Assembly (NCBI GenBank): GCA_030691075.1
Contig: JAUYFI010000171.1
Location: 1-35,612, forward strand
Reading direction: 5' to 3'
Length of the DNA: 35,612 bases
DNA from: Sulfurisoma sp.
Lineage (GTDB): Bacteria > Pseudomonadota > Gammaproteobacteria > Burkholderiales > Rhodocyclaceae
Positions 22,318 to 33,766 of this stretch are shown one piece after another. Each line of letters starts with the position of its first letter. Within the stretch, counting starts at the first letter, position 1. Below the pieces are notes generated by a model. That model saw nothing but the letters and a program-made list of their open reading frames with translations, ran no database searches and was not told the origin of the DNA. Both the position numbers and the translations under genes were made by a program.

Positions 22318-24009
22318 TTAGTGAGATTTGAGGCCACTGGCCTCGATCATGCGGTTGACCTGCCACTGCTGGGCGATCGACAGCACGTTATTGACCGTCC
22401 AGTAGAGCACCAGGCCCGCCGGGAAAGCCAAAAACATAAAGGTAAAGATAATCGGCATCCAGAGCATGATCTTCGCCTGCATCGGGTCCGGCGGCGTCGG
22501 GTTGAGCTTGGTCTGGATGAACATCGTCGCACCCATGAGTAGTGGCAACGGACCAACTGTAATATTGATAAGTGGTAGCGTTCCAAACAATGAATCGGCC
22601 GCGGATAAATCGGTAATCCAAAGAATCCAGGGCGCGCCGCGCATCTCGACCGTGCCCAGCAGCACCCAGTAGAGCGCGATGAAAACAGGGATCTGCACCA
22701 GGATCGGCAGGCAGCCGCCGAGCGGATTGACTTTTTCCTTCTTGTACAGCGCCATCATTTCCTGGTTCATGCGCTGGCGATCGTCGCCATAGGTCTCTTT
22801 CAGCTTCACCAGCTTGGGCGTCAGCAGCCGCATCTTGGCCATGGACTTGTAGCTGGCGGCGGAGAGCGGGAAGAAGATCAACTTGAGCATAACCGTCAGG
22901 CCGATGATGGCCCAACCCCAGTTGCCGAGAATTTTGTAGATCGTTTCGAGCACCCAGAACAGCGGTGCGGCGATTACCGTCAGCCAGCCGTAATCGACCA
23001 CGAGGTCGAGACCAGGCGCGACTTTCGCCAGCTTGTCCTGTTCCTGCGGGCCGGCATAGAGCGACGTCTCGAGCTTGCCGCTGGCGCCTGGCGCAATGAC
23101 CGCCATCGGCACGATGACGCCGGCGGCGAAGAGATCGTCGCCGAGCTTGCGGGTGAAGAATTCGCGCGGTGCCTTCGCGCCCGGCAGCCAGGCCGAAACA
23201 AAGTAATGCTGGATCATCGCCACCCAGCCGTTGTCGGCCTGGGTCGCATGCTTGGCCTTGCCCTTGGCGATGTCGGCGAAGTCGAGCTTCTGGTATTTCT
23301 CCGCCTCGGTGTAGAAGGCCGGGCCGGTGAAGGTGGACATCATGGCGTTGGCGCCCTCGGGCGCCTGGCCGTTGCGCGAAAGCTGGAAGTAAACACTGGG
23401 CGTGACGGCCGCCGCGCCCGCGTTGACGATTTCGTGCTCGACGCCGATCAGGTAACTGCCGCGGCGGAAAACATAAGTCTTGGCGACCTTGATACCACTG
23501 GCGCCATCGCCCGAGGCTTCCAGCCGGATACGCAGCTCGTCCTGGCCGTCCTTGAGCTCCAGGCCGGTCGCCGGCAGCGTCCAGGTCGAGCGGTGGTTGG
23601 GCAGGTTGGCGCCGATGAGGCCGCTCTGCGCGGCGTAGGCATGCTTGTCTTCGAACAGCACGAAGTTGTTCTTGGCATTCTCGGTGGCGCGGTGCCTGAG
23701 CAGTTCAAGACGAACAACGTCGCCGCCCAGCGCGGAGATATCGGCGCTGAACAGATCGGTCTTGACCGAGGCCCGCGCGCCCGTGGCGGTGGCCGGAGTG
23801 CCCGGCACGGCGGCGGCGGCCGCGGTGGGCACGGGAAGCCCGGAAGTCGGCACGGTACTTCCCGCGGGGAGTGCTGGCGCCACGGCGGCCGGCGTGGATT
23901 GGGTGGTCCCCGGTGCCAGTGGTGGCTGGCCCTGCTTCACCCAGGCGTCCCAGAGCATGATCAGGGAAAAGCTGAAGACGAGGAGCAGGATCAGGCGTTG
24001 ATTGTCCAT
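22318..24009 (-). CDS. yidC: Membrane protein insertase YidC
   Basis: Inserts and folds membrane proteins, alone or with SecYEG. The 563-residue protein has the Gram-negative plan: an N-terminal membrane helix (MDNQRLILLLVFSFSLIMLWDAW), a Pro/Ala-rich linker, a large periplasmic P1 domain (about 75-340) and the conserved Oxa1 core with YGWLTVIAAPLFWVLETIYK, GWAIIGLTVMLKLIFFPLS and NPLGGCLPILVQIPVFIALYW. The C-terminus is short. It is 26 bases after yidD. Confidence 0.97.
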   Translation of the reverse strand: MDNQRLILLLVFSFSLIMLWDAWVKQGQPPLAPGTTQSTPAAVAPALPAGSTVPTSGLPVPTAAAAAVPGTPATATGARASVKTDLFSADISALGGDVVRLELLRHRATENAKNNFVLFEDKHAYAAQSGLIGANLPNHRSTWTLPATGLELKDGQDELRIRLEASGDGASGIKVAKTYVFRRGSYLIGVEHEIVNAGAAAVTPSVYFQLSRNGQAPEGANAMMSTFTGPAFYTEAEKYQKLDFADIAKGKAKHATQADNGWVAMIQHYFVSAWLPGAKAPREFFTRKLGDDLFAAGVIVPMAVIAPGASGKLETSLYAGPQEQDKLAKVAPGLDLVVDYGWLTVIAAPLFWVLETIYKILGNWGWAIIGLTVMLKLIFFPLSAASYKSMAKMRLLTPKLVKLKETYGDDRQRMNQEMMALYKKEKVNPLGGCLPILVQIPVFIALYWVLLGTVEMRGAPWILWITDLSAADSLFGTLPLINITVGPLPLLMGATMFIQTKLNPTPPDPMQAKIMLWMPIIFTFMFLAFPAGLVLYWTVNNVLSIAQQWQVNRMIEASGLKSH

Positions 24010-24035
24010 GACAGGAATCGAAAGAGTTCTAACGT

Positions 24036-24269
24036 TTAGGGAACCGGATCATACCCGCCCGAATGCCAAGGGTGACAACGACCGACGCGCCGGATGGCCA
24101 GCCACAGACCCTTGAACAATCCGAAGCGCTCGAGCGCCTCGACGGCGTACTCCGAGCAACTCGGGTGAAAGCGGCAACTGCGGCCGAGCATGGGACTGAT
24201 CGCATACCGGTAGATGCGCACCAGCCAGATCAGCGGCACCGCCAGCCAGTATCGGAGCCGGAATTTCAT
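24036..24269 (-). CDS. yidD: Membrane protein insertion efficiency factor YidD
   Basis: Small membrane-associated protein that helps YidC-dependent insertion. The 77-residue product has an N-terminal amphipathic/hydrophobic helix, then [21 protein letters not shown] and [17 protein letters not shown], both family signatures with conserved cysteines. Its ATG overlaps the rnpA stop (ATGA), indicating translational coupling. Confidence 0.96.
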   Translation of the reverse strand: MKFRLRYWLAVPLIWLVRIYRYAISPMLGRSCRFHPSCSEYAVEALERFGLFKGLWLAIRRVGRCHPWHSGGYDPVP

Positions 24270-24637
24270 TGCGCCGCCCGCTCGCGAAAACGTCGCAGCA
24301 AGGCATCGATCTCCGCCCGCAGGACTTGACGGGTCACGCGCTCCGCCTTCACCACGGGCTTGGCCAGACGCAGCACCAGATCGAAAGGAGGCAAGTCGGC
24401 ACGGGTCTGACGAAAAGCCTCGCGCCCGAGACGCTTGAGGAGGTTGCGCAACACCGCGCGACGCGCCAGCTTCTTGGCGATCACCAGCCCGAGGCGGGCT
24501 CCGTCACCCTCGTTGGACCGATAGTGCAAATCGAAGCGCTCGCCACGCAGAACCCGGCGATGACTGAAGACGGCCGCGAACTCGGCCGCCGTGTGCAGGC
24601 GATCGCCGCTCTCGAAGCTTAGGCGAAAACCGGTCAG
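24266..24637 (-). CDS. rnpA: Ribonuclease P protein component, non-standard start codon
   Basis: Protein subunit of RNase P, which removes 5' leaders from tRNA precursors. The segment [24 protein letters not shown] is the family RNR-type motif, and upstream the frame continues [11 protein letters not shown], the expected N-terminal FxxVF region. The only ATG/GTG/TTG in the frame is TTG at 24529, which would remove that essential region. Upstream of it the frame runs without another standard start to the rpmH stop at 24671. A CTG at 24637 gives about 123 residues, a normal length; ATC at 24658 is another option. There is no clear ribosome site, so coupling to rpmH is likely. Confidence 0.82.
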   Translation of the reverse strand: MTGFRLSFESGDRLHTAAEFAAVFSHRRVLRGERFDLHYRSNEGDGARLGLVIAKKLARRAVLRNLLKRLGREAFRQTRADLPPFDLVLRLAKPVVKAERVTRQVLRAEIDALLRRFRERAAQ

Positions 24638-24670
24638 ACCGGGAAGGGTTTGGCGGATGGGCGAGGCGAA

Positions 24671-24805
24671 TCAGACGGCGAGGCGGTGACGGCCCTTGGC
24701 ACGGCGAGCGCGGATCACGGCACGGCCACCGCGGGTGCGCATGCGCACGAGGAAACCGTGGGTACGCTTGCGACGCACAACCGAAGGCTGATAGGTGCGT
24801 TTCAT
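24671..24805 (-). CDS. rpmH: 50S ribosomal protein L34
   Basis: Translation of 24805-24671 gives a 44-residue, Arg/Lys-rich protein starting [20 protein letters not shown] and ending [11 protein letters not shown], an exact family fit. The preceding AAAAGGTC serves as ribosome site. It is the first gene of the rpmH-rnpA-yidD-yidC-mnmE cluster and is divergent from dnaA. It shares its reading frame with rnpA, separated only by its own stop codon. Confidence 0.97.
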   Translation of the reverse strand: MKRTYQPSVVRRKRTHGFLVRMRTRGGRAVIRARRAKGRHRLAV

Positions 24806-24834
24806 GGTTTTGACCTTTTGCGAAAAAACGCGCG

Positions 24835-24863
24835 ATTACAGCGCGACACCCCGGGATTGTCAA
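24835..24863 (-). promoter_or_regulatory. Sigma70 promoter of rpmH
   Basis: On the minus strand a perfect TTGACA (24863-24858) and TGTAAT (24840-24835) are spaced by 17 bases, with an A/T-rich stretch just upstream that may act as an UP element. A DnaA box is 20 bases further upstream. Confidence 0.82.
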
Positions 24864-24883
24864 GAAATATATTGTTGCCCCCT

Positions 24884-24892
24884 TGTGGATAA
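24884..24892 (-). promoter_or_regulatory. DnaA box between rpmH and dnaA
   Basis: TGTGGATAA is the perfect complement of the consensus TTATCCACA. It lies in the 241-base divergent rpmH-dnaA spacer, which also holds an A/T-rich block (24952-24999). It may serve autoregulation of dnaA or rpmH, or be part of the origin. No confident dnaA promoter or ribosome site could be picked in the spacer. Confidence 0.8.
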
Positions 24893-25046
24893 CTCTTCCC
24901 GAACTCGCTAGAATCCACCGCTTGCCTGCGTCCGCATTTTCAACGCCCGCCGCAATAAAATATAAAAAATCATTTAATTTCAATAAGTTGAAAAACACAC
25001 TCCGAGTTGCGGCCGTGGCCTTGTCACTTTTTGTCATTCTTGCGTC

Positions 25047-26495
25047 ATGAGTGAATTCTGGTCTGCCTGCCTCAACCGCTTCGAGCACGACCTGCCGGCG
25101 CAGCAGTTCAACACCTGGATCAAGTCGCTGCGCCTCGAGGACGACGGCCTCGCCACCAATGGTGCCGATCCGGCGGCCGGGCTGGCACGGCGCATGCGCC
25201 TTCTCGCTCCCAATCGCTTCATTCTGCAGTGGGTGCGCGAACGCTATCTGTCGCAGATCGAAGCGCTGTCGCACCAGTATTTCACCGAGCCCGTCAATAT
25301 CAGCCTGACCCTGGACGACGCACCGCGCGCGGCGGAGGCTGTGACACACGAGGCCTATGATGCCGATAGCGCCGAAGACGACCTTCTGGCGGCAACCGGG
25401 ATCACGGTTCAAGCGGTTACCCTGCGGCCCAATACCCTGCCCGCCACGCGCAGCGAGGATCCGGCCTACGAGCGTTCCCGCCTCAATCCCGAATTCACCT
25501 TCGACGCGCTGGTCAGCGGCCGCGCCAACGATCTTGCCCGCGCCGCCGCGCAACAATGCGCGCAGAATCCCGGCACCTCCTACAACCCGCTGTTCATCTA
25601 CGGCGGTGTCGGCCTGGGCAAGACCCACCTCGCCCACGCACTCGGCAACGAGGTCTGGCGCCACGACCCGGGCCGGGTCGTGCGCTACATCCATGCCCAC
25701 GACTACATCGCCGACGTGGTGCGTGCTTACCAGCAGAAGGCCTTCGACGTCCTGAAGCGTTACTACTCATCGCTCGACCTGTTGATCATCGACGACATCC
25801 AGTTCCTCGGCGGTAACAAGGAGCGGACCCAGGAAGAATTCTTTTTTGCCTTCAATGCGCTGATCGAGGCCAAGAAGCAGATCGTCATTACCTGCGACAC
25901 TTATCCCAAGGACATCCAGGGTCTTGAAGATCGGCTGATCTCGCGCTTCGACTGGGGCCTGACGGTCGCCATCGAGCCGCCCGAACTGGAAATGCGCGTC
26001 GCCATTCTCAAGAAAAAGGCCGAGGCCACGCAGATTCCGCTGTCCGACGACGTTGCCTTCCTCATCGCCAAGCATCTGCGTTCGAACGTCCGCGAGCTCG
26101 AGGGCGCCTTGAACCGCGTGATGGCTTATGCTCACTTTCATGGTCGCGACATCACACTGGAAGTCGCCAAGGAAGCGCTCAAGGACATCATCGGCGCCAC
26201 CAACCGCCAGATCACCCTGGAATCCATCCAGAAAACCGTGGCTGATTATTTCAAGATCAAGGTCGCCGACATGTATTCGCAGCGGCGCACGCGCGCCATC
26301 GCCCGCCCGCGTCAGGTCGCGATGTGGCTGGTGCGCGAACTCACTCCGCACAGCCTGCCCGAGATCGGCGACGCTTTCGGCGGCCGCGACCACACCACGG
26401 TCATGCATGCCTGCCGCACCATCGCCGACCTGCGCCGCACCGACAACACGCTCAACAACGATCTGCACGTGCTGATACAGACCATCAAAGGCTGA
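25047..26495 (+). CDS. dnaA: Chromosomal replication initiator protein DnaA
   Basis: AAA+ initiator that binds DnaA boxes and opens the origin. The 482-residue protein has domain I (MSEFWSACLNRFEHDLPAQQ), a short linker, an AAA+ domain with Walker A GGVGLGKT at 186-193 and Walker B LLIIDD (Asp249, Asp250), and domain IV with the box-binding signature FGGRDHTTVMHACR. Length and motifs are normal. There is no obvious Shine-Dalgarno before the ATG, which may keep translation low. Confidence 0.98.
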   Translation: MSEFWSACLNRFEHDLPAQQFNTWIKSLRLEDDGLATNGADPAAGLARRMRLLAPNRFILQWVRERYLSQIEALSHQYFTEPVNISLTLDDAPRAAEAVTHEAYDADSAEDDLLAATGITVQAVTLRPNTLPATRSEDPAYERSRLNPEFTFDALVSGRANDLARAAAQQCAQNPGTSYNPLFIYGGVGLGKTHLAHALGNEVWRHDPGRVVRYIHAHDYIADVVRAYQQKAFDVLKRYYSSLDLLIIDDIQFLGGNKERTQEEFFFAFNALIEAKKQIVITCDTYPKDIQGLEDRLISRFDWGLTVAIEPPELEMRVAILKKKAEATQIPLSDDVAFLIAKHLRSNVRELEGALNRVMAYAHFHGRDITLEVAKEALKDIIGATNRQITLESIQKTVADYFKIKVADMYSQRRTRAIARPRQVAMWLVRELTPHSLPEIGDAFGGRDHTTVMHACRTIADLRRTDNTLNNDLHVLIQTIKG

Positions 26496-26526
26496 TGAAC
26501 AAGCTCTGGATAGCTTCTGTATCAAT

Positions 26527-26581
26527 TGTGGATAACTTGGCAATATTTCCGCCGCCGACTTTTCATCCACAATCATCCACA
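26527..26581. promoter_or_regulatory. oriC: DnaA-box cluster in dnaA-dnaN spacer, candidate oriC
   Basis: Three boxes lie in the 205-base spacer: TGTGGATAA at 26527-26535 (perfect, minus orientation) and TCATCCACA at 26563-26571 and 26573-26581 (one mismatch each, plus orientation, one helical turn apart). An A/T-rich stretch follows (about 26600-26660), suitable for unwinding. Gene orientation diverges from this zone. The rpmH-dnaA spacer is the alternative, and the two may act together. Confidence 0.65.
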
Positions 26582-26594
26582 GCCCGGAGCAAAC

Positions 26595-26624
26595 TTGTCA
26601 CCACCCATAATTCATAAGTAACAT
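26595..26624 (+). promoter_or_regulatory. Candidate promoter of dnaN-gyrB
   Basis: TTGTCA (26595-26600) and TAACAT (26619-26624) are spaced by 18 bases, about 75 bases upstream of the dnaN start and inside the A/T-rich part of the candidate origin. Confidence 0.45.
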
Positions 26625-26700
26625 TCTGATAAAATTAGATTTTTCGATCAACTCACAGGCAACTGTCCTACATATCATCAGTATCAGGGAGATATAAGAA

Positions 26701-30316
<3,616 letters not shown>

Positions 30317-30336
30317 GTTTGTTGTCAGTCAGCCGA

Positions 30337-30365
30337 AAAAAGCCCGGGTTCGCCCCGGGCTTTTT
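30337..30365. terminator. Bidirectional terminator between gyrB and htpX
   Basis: AAAAAGCCCGGG and CCCGGGCTTTTT pair around a five-base loop. The T-run on each strand follows the stem, so it can end both gyrB (plus) and htpX (minus) transcripts. Confidence 0.92.
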
Positions 30366-30379
30366 CATTGCGGCGTTTC

Positions 30380-31255
30380 TTATTGGCCGGCCGCGCGCAG
30401 CGCCTCGATACGCTCCTCCAGCGGCGGGTGGGTAGTGAACAGCGCCGACCAGCCGCGCTTGCCGGAGATGCCGAAGGCAGCCACTTTTTCAGGCAGTTGC
30501 GATTCCACCTGAAGGGCCTGCAGCCGCTGTAGCGCGGCGATCATGGAACCACGGCCCGCCAGGCGGGCGCCGCCGGCATCGGCGCGGAACTCGCGTTGGC
30601 GCGAGAACCACATCACCACCACCGAGGCGAGGATGCCGAAGAGGATCTCGAGCACGATGTGGGTCAGCATGTAGCCCAGGCCGGGTCCGCGATCGTTCTT
30701 CAGTACCACGCGATCGACGAAGTAGCCGATGGCGCGCGAGAGGAAGATGACGAAGGTGTTGAGCACGCCCTGGATCAGCGTCAGCGTCACCATGTCGCCA
30801 TTGGCGACGTGCGACACCTCGTGGCCCAGCACGGCCTCGGCCTCCTCGCGCGTCATGCGCTCGAGCAGGCCGGTGGACACGGCGACCAGCGCGCTGTTGC
30901 GGCTCATGCCGGTGGCGAAGGCATTGACCTCGGGCGAGTCGTAGATCGCCACCTCGGGCATGCCGATGCCGGCGGCCTGGGCCTGGCGTTTGACGGTGTC
31001 GACCAGCCAGTATTCGGCCGAGTTGCGCGGTACCTCGATCACCTGTGCACCGACGGCCATCTTGGCCGACCATTTGGAGATGGCCAGCGAGATGAAGGCA
31101 CCGCCGAAGCCGAATACCGCCGCGAACATCAGCAGTGCGCCGAGGTCGAGCCCGTTCGCCGTGAGGAACCGGTTCACCCCCAGCAGGCTGGCGACGACGG
31201 ACAGCGTCACCATCACCGCGATGTTGGTGACGAGGAAGAGGAAGATGCGCTTCAT
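30380..31255 (-). CDS. htpX: Membrane zinc metalloprotease HtpX
   Basis: Inner-membrane M48 peptidase that degrades misfolded membrane proteins in stress. From the ATG at 31255 the product is 291 residues: two N-terminal membrane helices, the zinc motif HEVSH (His145, Glu146, His149), two further hydrophobic segments, and the third ligand region [14 protein letters not shown]. The frame extends 22 codons upstream, but this start has AAGGAGAAACC before it and the family N-terminus [14 protein letters not shown]. Confidence 0.96.
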   Translation of the reverse strand: MKRIFLFLVTNIAVMVTLSVVASLLGVNRFLTANGLDLGALLMFAAVFGFGGAFISLAISKWSAKMAVGAQVIEVPRNSAEYWLVDTVKRQAQAAGIGMPEVAIYDSPEVNAFATGMSRNSALVAVSTGLLERMTREEAEAVLGHEVSHVANGDMVTLTLIQGVLNTFVIFLSRAIGYFVDRVVLKNDRGPGLGYMLTHIVLEILFGILASVVVMWFSRQREFRADAGGARLAGRGSMIAALQRLQALQVESQLPEKVAAFGISGKRGWSALFTTHPPLEERIEALRAAGQ

Positions 31256-31279
31256 GGTTTCTCCTTGTAGAAGTCGCGG

Positions 31280-31309
31280 ATTAGATGGTGTCACGACGAA
31301 CAGGTTCAA
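31280..31309 (-). promoter_or_regulatory. Candidate promoter of htpX
   Basis: On the minus strand TTGAAC (31309-31304) and TCTAAT (31285-31280) are spaced by 18 bases, about 25 bases upstream of the htpX start. Confidence 0.4.
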
Positions 31310-31383
31310 TACAGCGTGCACCGAAATAGCGCAGCCACCCGGGAGACGGGACTGTTCTCCGCGCCGGCTGGCTGAATCGGAGC

Positions 31384-31959
31384 TTACGCCGTCGCCATGA
31401 CGCAGCGATTGCGGCCGGTTTCCTTGGCGCGGTAGAGGGCACGGTCGGCGGCGAGCAACAGGGCTTCCCCGTCCCCGCCGTGGACAGGGAAGAGCGCAAC
31501 ACCCGGTGGCACCTTGTGTCTGGAGTGCGCCAGCACCCGTCCCGCGGCGTCGGTGACCAGTATATGCACCGCCATCGGCATGCCGGACGCATGGCCATGG
31601 ACGTGGCTGCGCAGTACGGCGGAACCCATGGCCGCCACGTTTCCCCGGGAAAGTTCCAGCGCCACATCGGAAAGAACGATATCGGCGGAAGCGATCACTT
31701 CCTCGGTATGTGCCGCCAGCGCTACGTTGAAGCCGACCAGATCGCGCTCGGCCTGGGCGCGGATATCGCGGCGCTGGTCAACTATTTCGTAGCCTGTGGC
31801 GGCGACCACGCAAAACGCGACCAGCATGCCGGAAACCAGTACGATGCTCGCGGCAGGACTCTTGTCCTTCCCTTGATTCGGGAATGGGGGGGGGGAAGGA
31901 AGGACAGCATGCGGGAAGCTCCTGATTGCGTCCGGCCACTCTATGTGGTTTGAATACAC
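31384..31959 (-). pseudogene. Internally deleted diguanylate cyclase (sensor N-terminus joined to GGDEF C-terminus)
   Basis: The 191-residue frame has a membrane helix (about 38-57) and the first part of a periplasmic sensor domain ([32 protein letters not shown]). At about residue 145 it switches abruptly to the last part of a GGDEF domain: [16 protein letters not shown] followed by [15 protein letters not shown]. The second membrane segment, most of the sensor and the GGDEF motif are missing, a loss of roughly 250-300 residues. It cannot make c-di-GMP. The frame is open across the junction, so the deletion is in frame. The start is unclear (GTG 31959), and a run of ten C in coding sense (31886-31895) lies in the N-terminal part. 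Confidence 0.7.
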
Positions 31960-32124
31960 AATGCAATTGTGGTCATTGCGAAGGATTCGCGGCAGCCGGT
32001 GCGTGGCACCTGTCGCCGGCCCGAACTCAAACGACCGCAGCGATCCGTTTGACCTGAATCATTCCGCGCCACCCCAGCGCCAGTATGATCCGTTGCGTCC
32101 GTCCATCGTTTGAGGTCATAGTCA

Positions 32125-33297
32125 ATGCAGTCCGGTCCCCGCGAGATCGTCACCCCGTTCCGTCCCATCCCGCTCGACGTGCCCGAGGGCATGAAGCCCA
32201 ACGAGTTCTTCAACAGCACCGAGAACCTCAACGACCTGGTCCACAACAACGGCCTGCTGCGGAACCCCGAAAATCTGCTGCTCTATCGCAAGGCGCTCGG
32301 CCACAGCAACGTCTTCGACGCCTCCATCATCTACAACACCTCGCGGAGCATCCTCGACCCGCTGGGTCGGCCGGTGCGCCGCACCCAGGTGCCGGCGCCG
32401 GTGAAGAACGTCTGGAACCGCATGAACCAGATCATCATCGAGTTCATGCTGGAGCACTATCCCGACCCCGACGCCCACCTGGTGCTGGCCGGCGAAGCCA
32501 GCCTCGACGCCACCTGGCCGCTGACCTCGCCCGGCGTGCCCAGCATCCGCATGCTGCACAACCACTTCATCGTCTTCGACCAGGAGGAACTGCGCGCGGC
32601 GCCGCTGGCCGACAGCAACAACCCCAACCTCACCGACGGCGGCCAGCACTCGCTGTTCCAGTCGCACATGCGCGACGTCTATCGCGCCTTTTTCGACGGC
32701 CTCGACCTGAAGATCCTCAAGCCCTGCGAGTCGGGCGCCTGCCGCCTGGCGCTGACCGGCTACCCGCAGGGCCTGCCGAGCTGGGGCGTGCAGGGCGCGG
32801 GGGGTGGAGTGGCGGCGCTGAAGGAAGTGCAGTTCTGGAAGGAATACGACATCATCCTCGAGGGCTTCATCGACTTCTACCGCACCTTCTTCACCCAGGT
32901 GTCGACGCGCAACGCGCCGCTGCCGCGCGACATCCATTTCCCCGAGCTGGTCGAGGAAAAGCTGCTGTTCGACAACGACTTCCTCAAGGCGGCGAAGATG
33001 GTGCGCGACCGCTGCATCAAGGACGCCAAGTACGCCAACGCCATTCGCTGGCAGCCGGCCTTCAAGCAGCTGATCTACCGCAACGACCAGGGGCAGCTCA
33101 TCGTCACCATCAGCCAGAATTCCATCGGCAACGCCATCACCGAACTGCTCGGCGTGGTGGTCAAGCGCACGCCGGACGCCGAGGCCTACGGCCGCGCCGA
33201 GCCGGCGCTGATCGAGCAGCTGCTCGAGGTGCGCCGCCGCCTGGTCGAGGCCGACCTCGGCGAGGGGATTGCCACGGCGCAGTGGGCCGCGGCCTGA
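32125..33297 (+). CDS. Conserved-looking hypothetical protein, 390 residues
   Basis: Not recognised. The protein has no signal peptide or membrane segment and is rich in Asn, Asp and Leu, so it is probably cytoplasmic. A segment SIRMLHNHFIVFDQEEL (about 149-165) contains HNH followed by hydrophobic residues and loosely recalls the histidine triad of HIT/GalT-type nucleotidyl transferases, but the full triad is not present and this is weak. Two cysteines sit close together in CESGAC. The C-terminal third is helical and charged. GAGGT lies about ten bases before the ATG. Base composition and codon use match the core genes, so it is probably not part of the cassette array that starts just after it. 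Confidence 0.75.
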   Translation: MQSGPREIVTPFRPIPLDVPEGMKPNEFFNSTENLNDLVHNNGLLRNPENLLLYRKALGHSNVFDASIIYNTSRSILDPLGRPVRRTQVPAPVKNVWNRMNQIIIEFMLEHYPDPDAHLVLAGEASLDATWPLTSPGVPSIRMLHNHFIVFDQEELRAAPLADSNNPNLTDGGQHSLFQSHMRDVYRAFFDGLDLKILKPCESGACRLALTGYPQGLPSWGVQGAGGGVAALKEVQFWKEYDIILEGFIDFYRTFFTQVSTRNAPLPRDIHFPELVEEKLLFDNDFLKAAKMVRDRCIKDAKYANAIRWQPAFKQLIYRNDQGQLIVTISQNSIGNAITELLGVVVKRTPDAEAYGRAEPALIEQLLEVRRRLVEADLGEGIATAQWAAA

Positions 33298-33330
33298 CGG
33301 CGGCGCGGGTCGAGCCTGGAACGCAGGGTT

Positions 33331-33396
33331 ATGCAACGGAGAAGTAACCGGCCTGCGCGGCTTTTTGTGCAGGTCCGGTCGACTGCAGGGTTCGAC
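33331..33396 (-). other. attC: attC-like site D, degenerate, distal end of array
   Basis: Minus-strand reading: R'' box GTCGAAC (33396-33390), a stem ACCGGACCTGC / GCAGGCCGGT with one unpaired A, and a terminal box GTTGCAT (33337-33331). The last box deviates from GTTRRRY at one position, as is common for the last site of an array. It follows the antitoxin stop by 37 bases. Confidence 0.65.
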
Positions 33397-33433
33397 CTCG
33401 CGCGAGAAAGACGGTCGGCGCCAAAGCGAACAT

Positions 33434-33766
33434 TCAACTGCCAGACGTAGCGCGGCGTTTTGTCGTGGGACGGCTTGATTGCTTGGTGGCGTGCGGCTCG
33501 GCCAGACGGCCCGTAACGTACTTGTGAAGAACGCTGGCGATGAGCGTTTGGTACGGCATACCTTCTTCAAGTGCCTTAACTTGGATGTCGCTCAAATCGC
33601 CAGAGGACAGTCGGATGTTGACCCGGCGATCCTTAATGGCCGTAGCGCGGGCTGCTGCCTTGAATTTCGCAAGCTCGGCCTTCGTGGCAACGGACTTCAA
33701 TTGGTCTTTCTCAAAGGCGGTGAGGACTTCGTGTTCGTAGGCATCAATTTTCGGCATCTGTTTCAC
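33434..33766 (-). CDS. Ribbon-helix-helix antitoxin of a BrnT-like system
   Basis: A 110-residue protein with a charged N-terminal part and the segment RRVNIRLSSGDLSDIQVKALEEGMPYQTLI (given here in two parts: RRVNIRLSSGDLSDIQ, then VKALEEGMPYQTLI), typical of CopG/Arc-type ribbon-helix-helix DNA-binding antitoxins. The C-terminus is basic and probably disordered. Its start overlaps the toxin by 23 bases; the ATG at 33757 (MPKIDAYEHE) is an alternative start. It should neutralise the upstream toxin and repress the operon. It is the second gene of the last cassette. Confidence 0.78.
   Translation of the reverse strand: MKQMPKIDAYEHEVLTAFEKDQLKSVATKAELAKFKAAARATAIKDRRVNIRLSSGDLSDIQVKALEEGMPYQTLIASVLHKYVTGRLAEPHATKQSSRPTTKRRATSGS

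Noticed and set aside
31778..31966. Overlapping minus-strand frame starting at 31966
   Set aside because: Short, low-complexity after the homopolymer, and stops soon after; could only matter if slippage in the C-run joins it to the main frame.
33347..33380. Inverted repeat with a T-run, first read as a terminator of the 390-residue gene
   Set aside because: The T-run is in the loop rather than after the stem, and the repeat fits better as the stem of an attC-like site.
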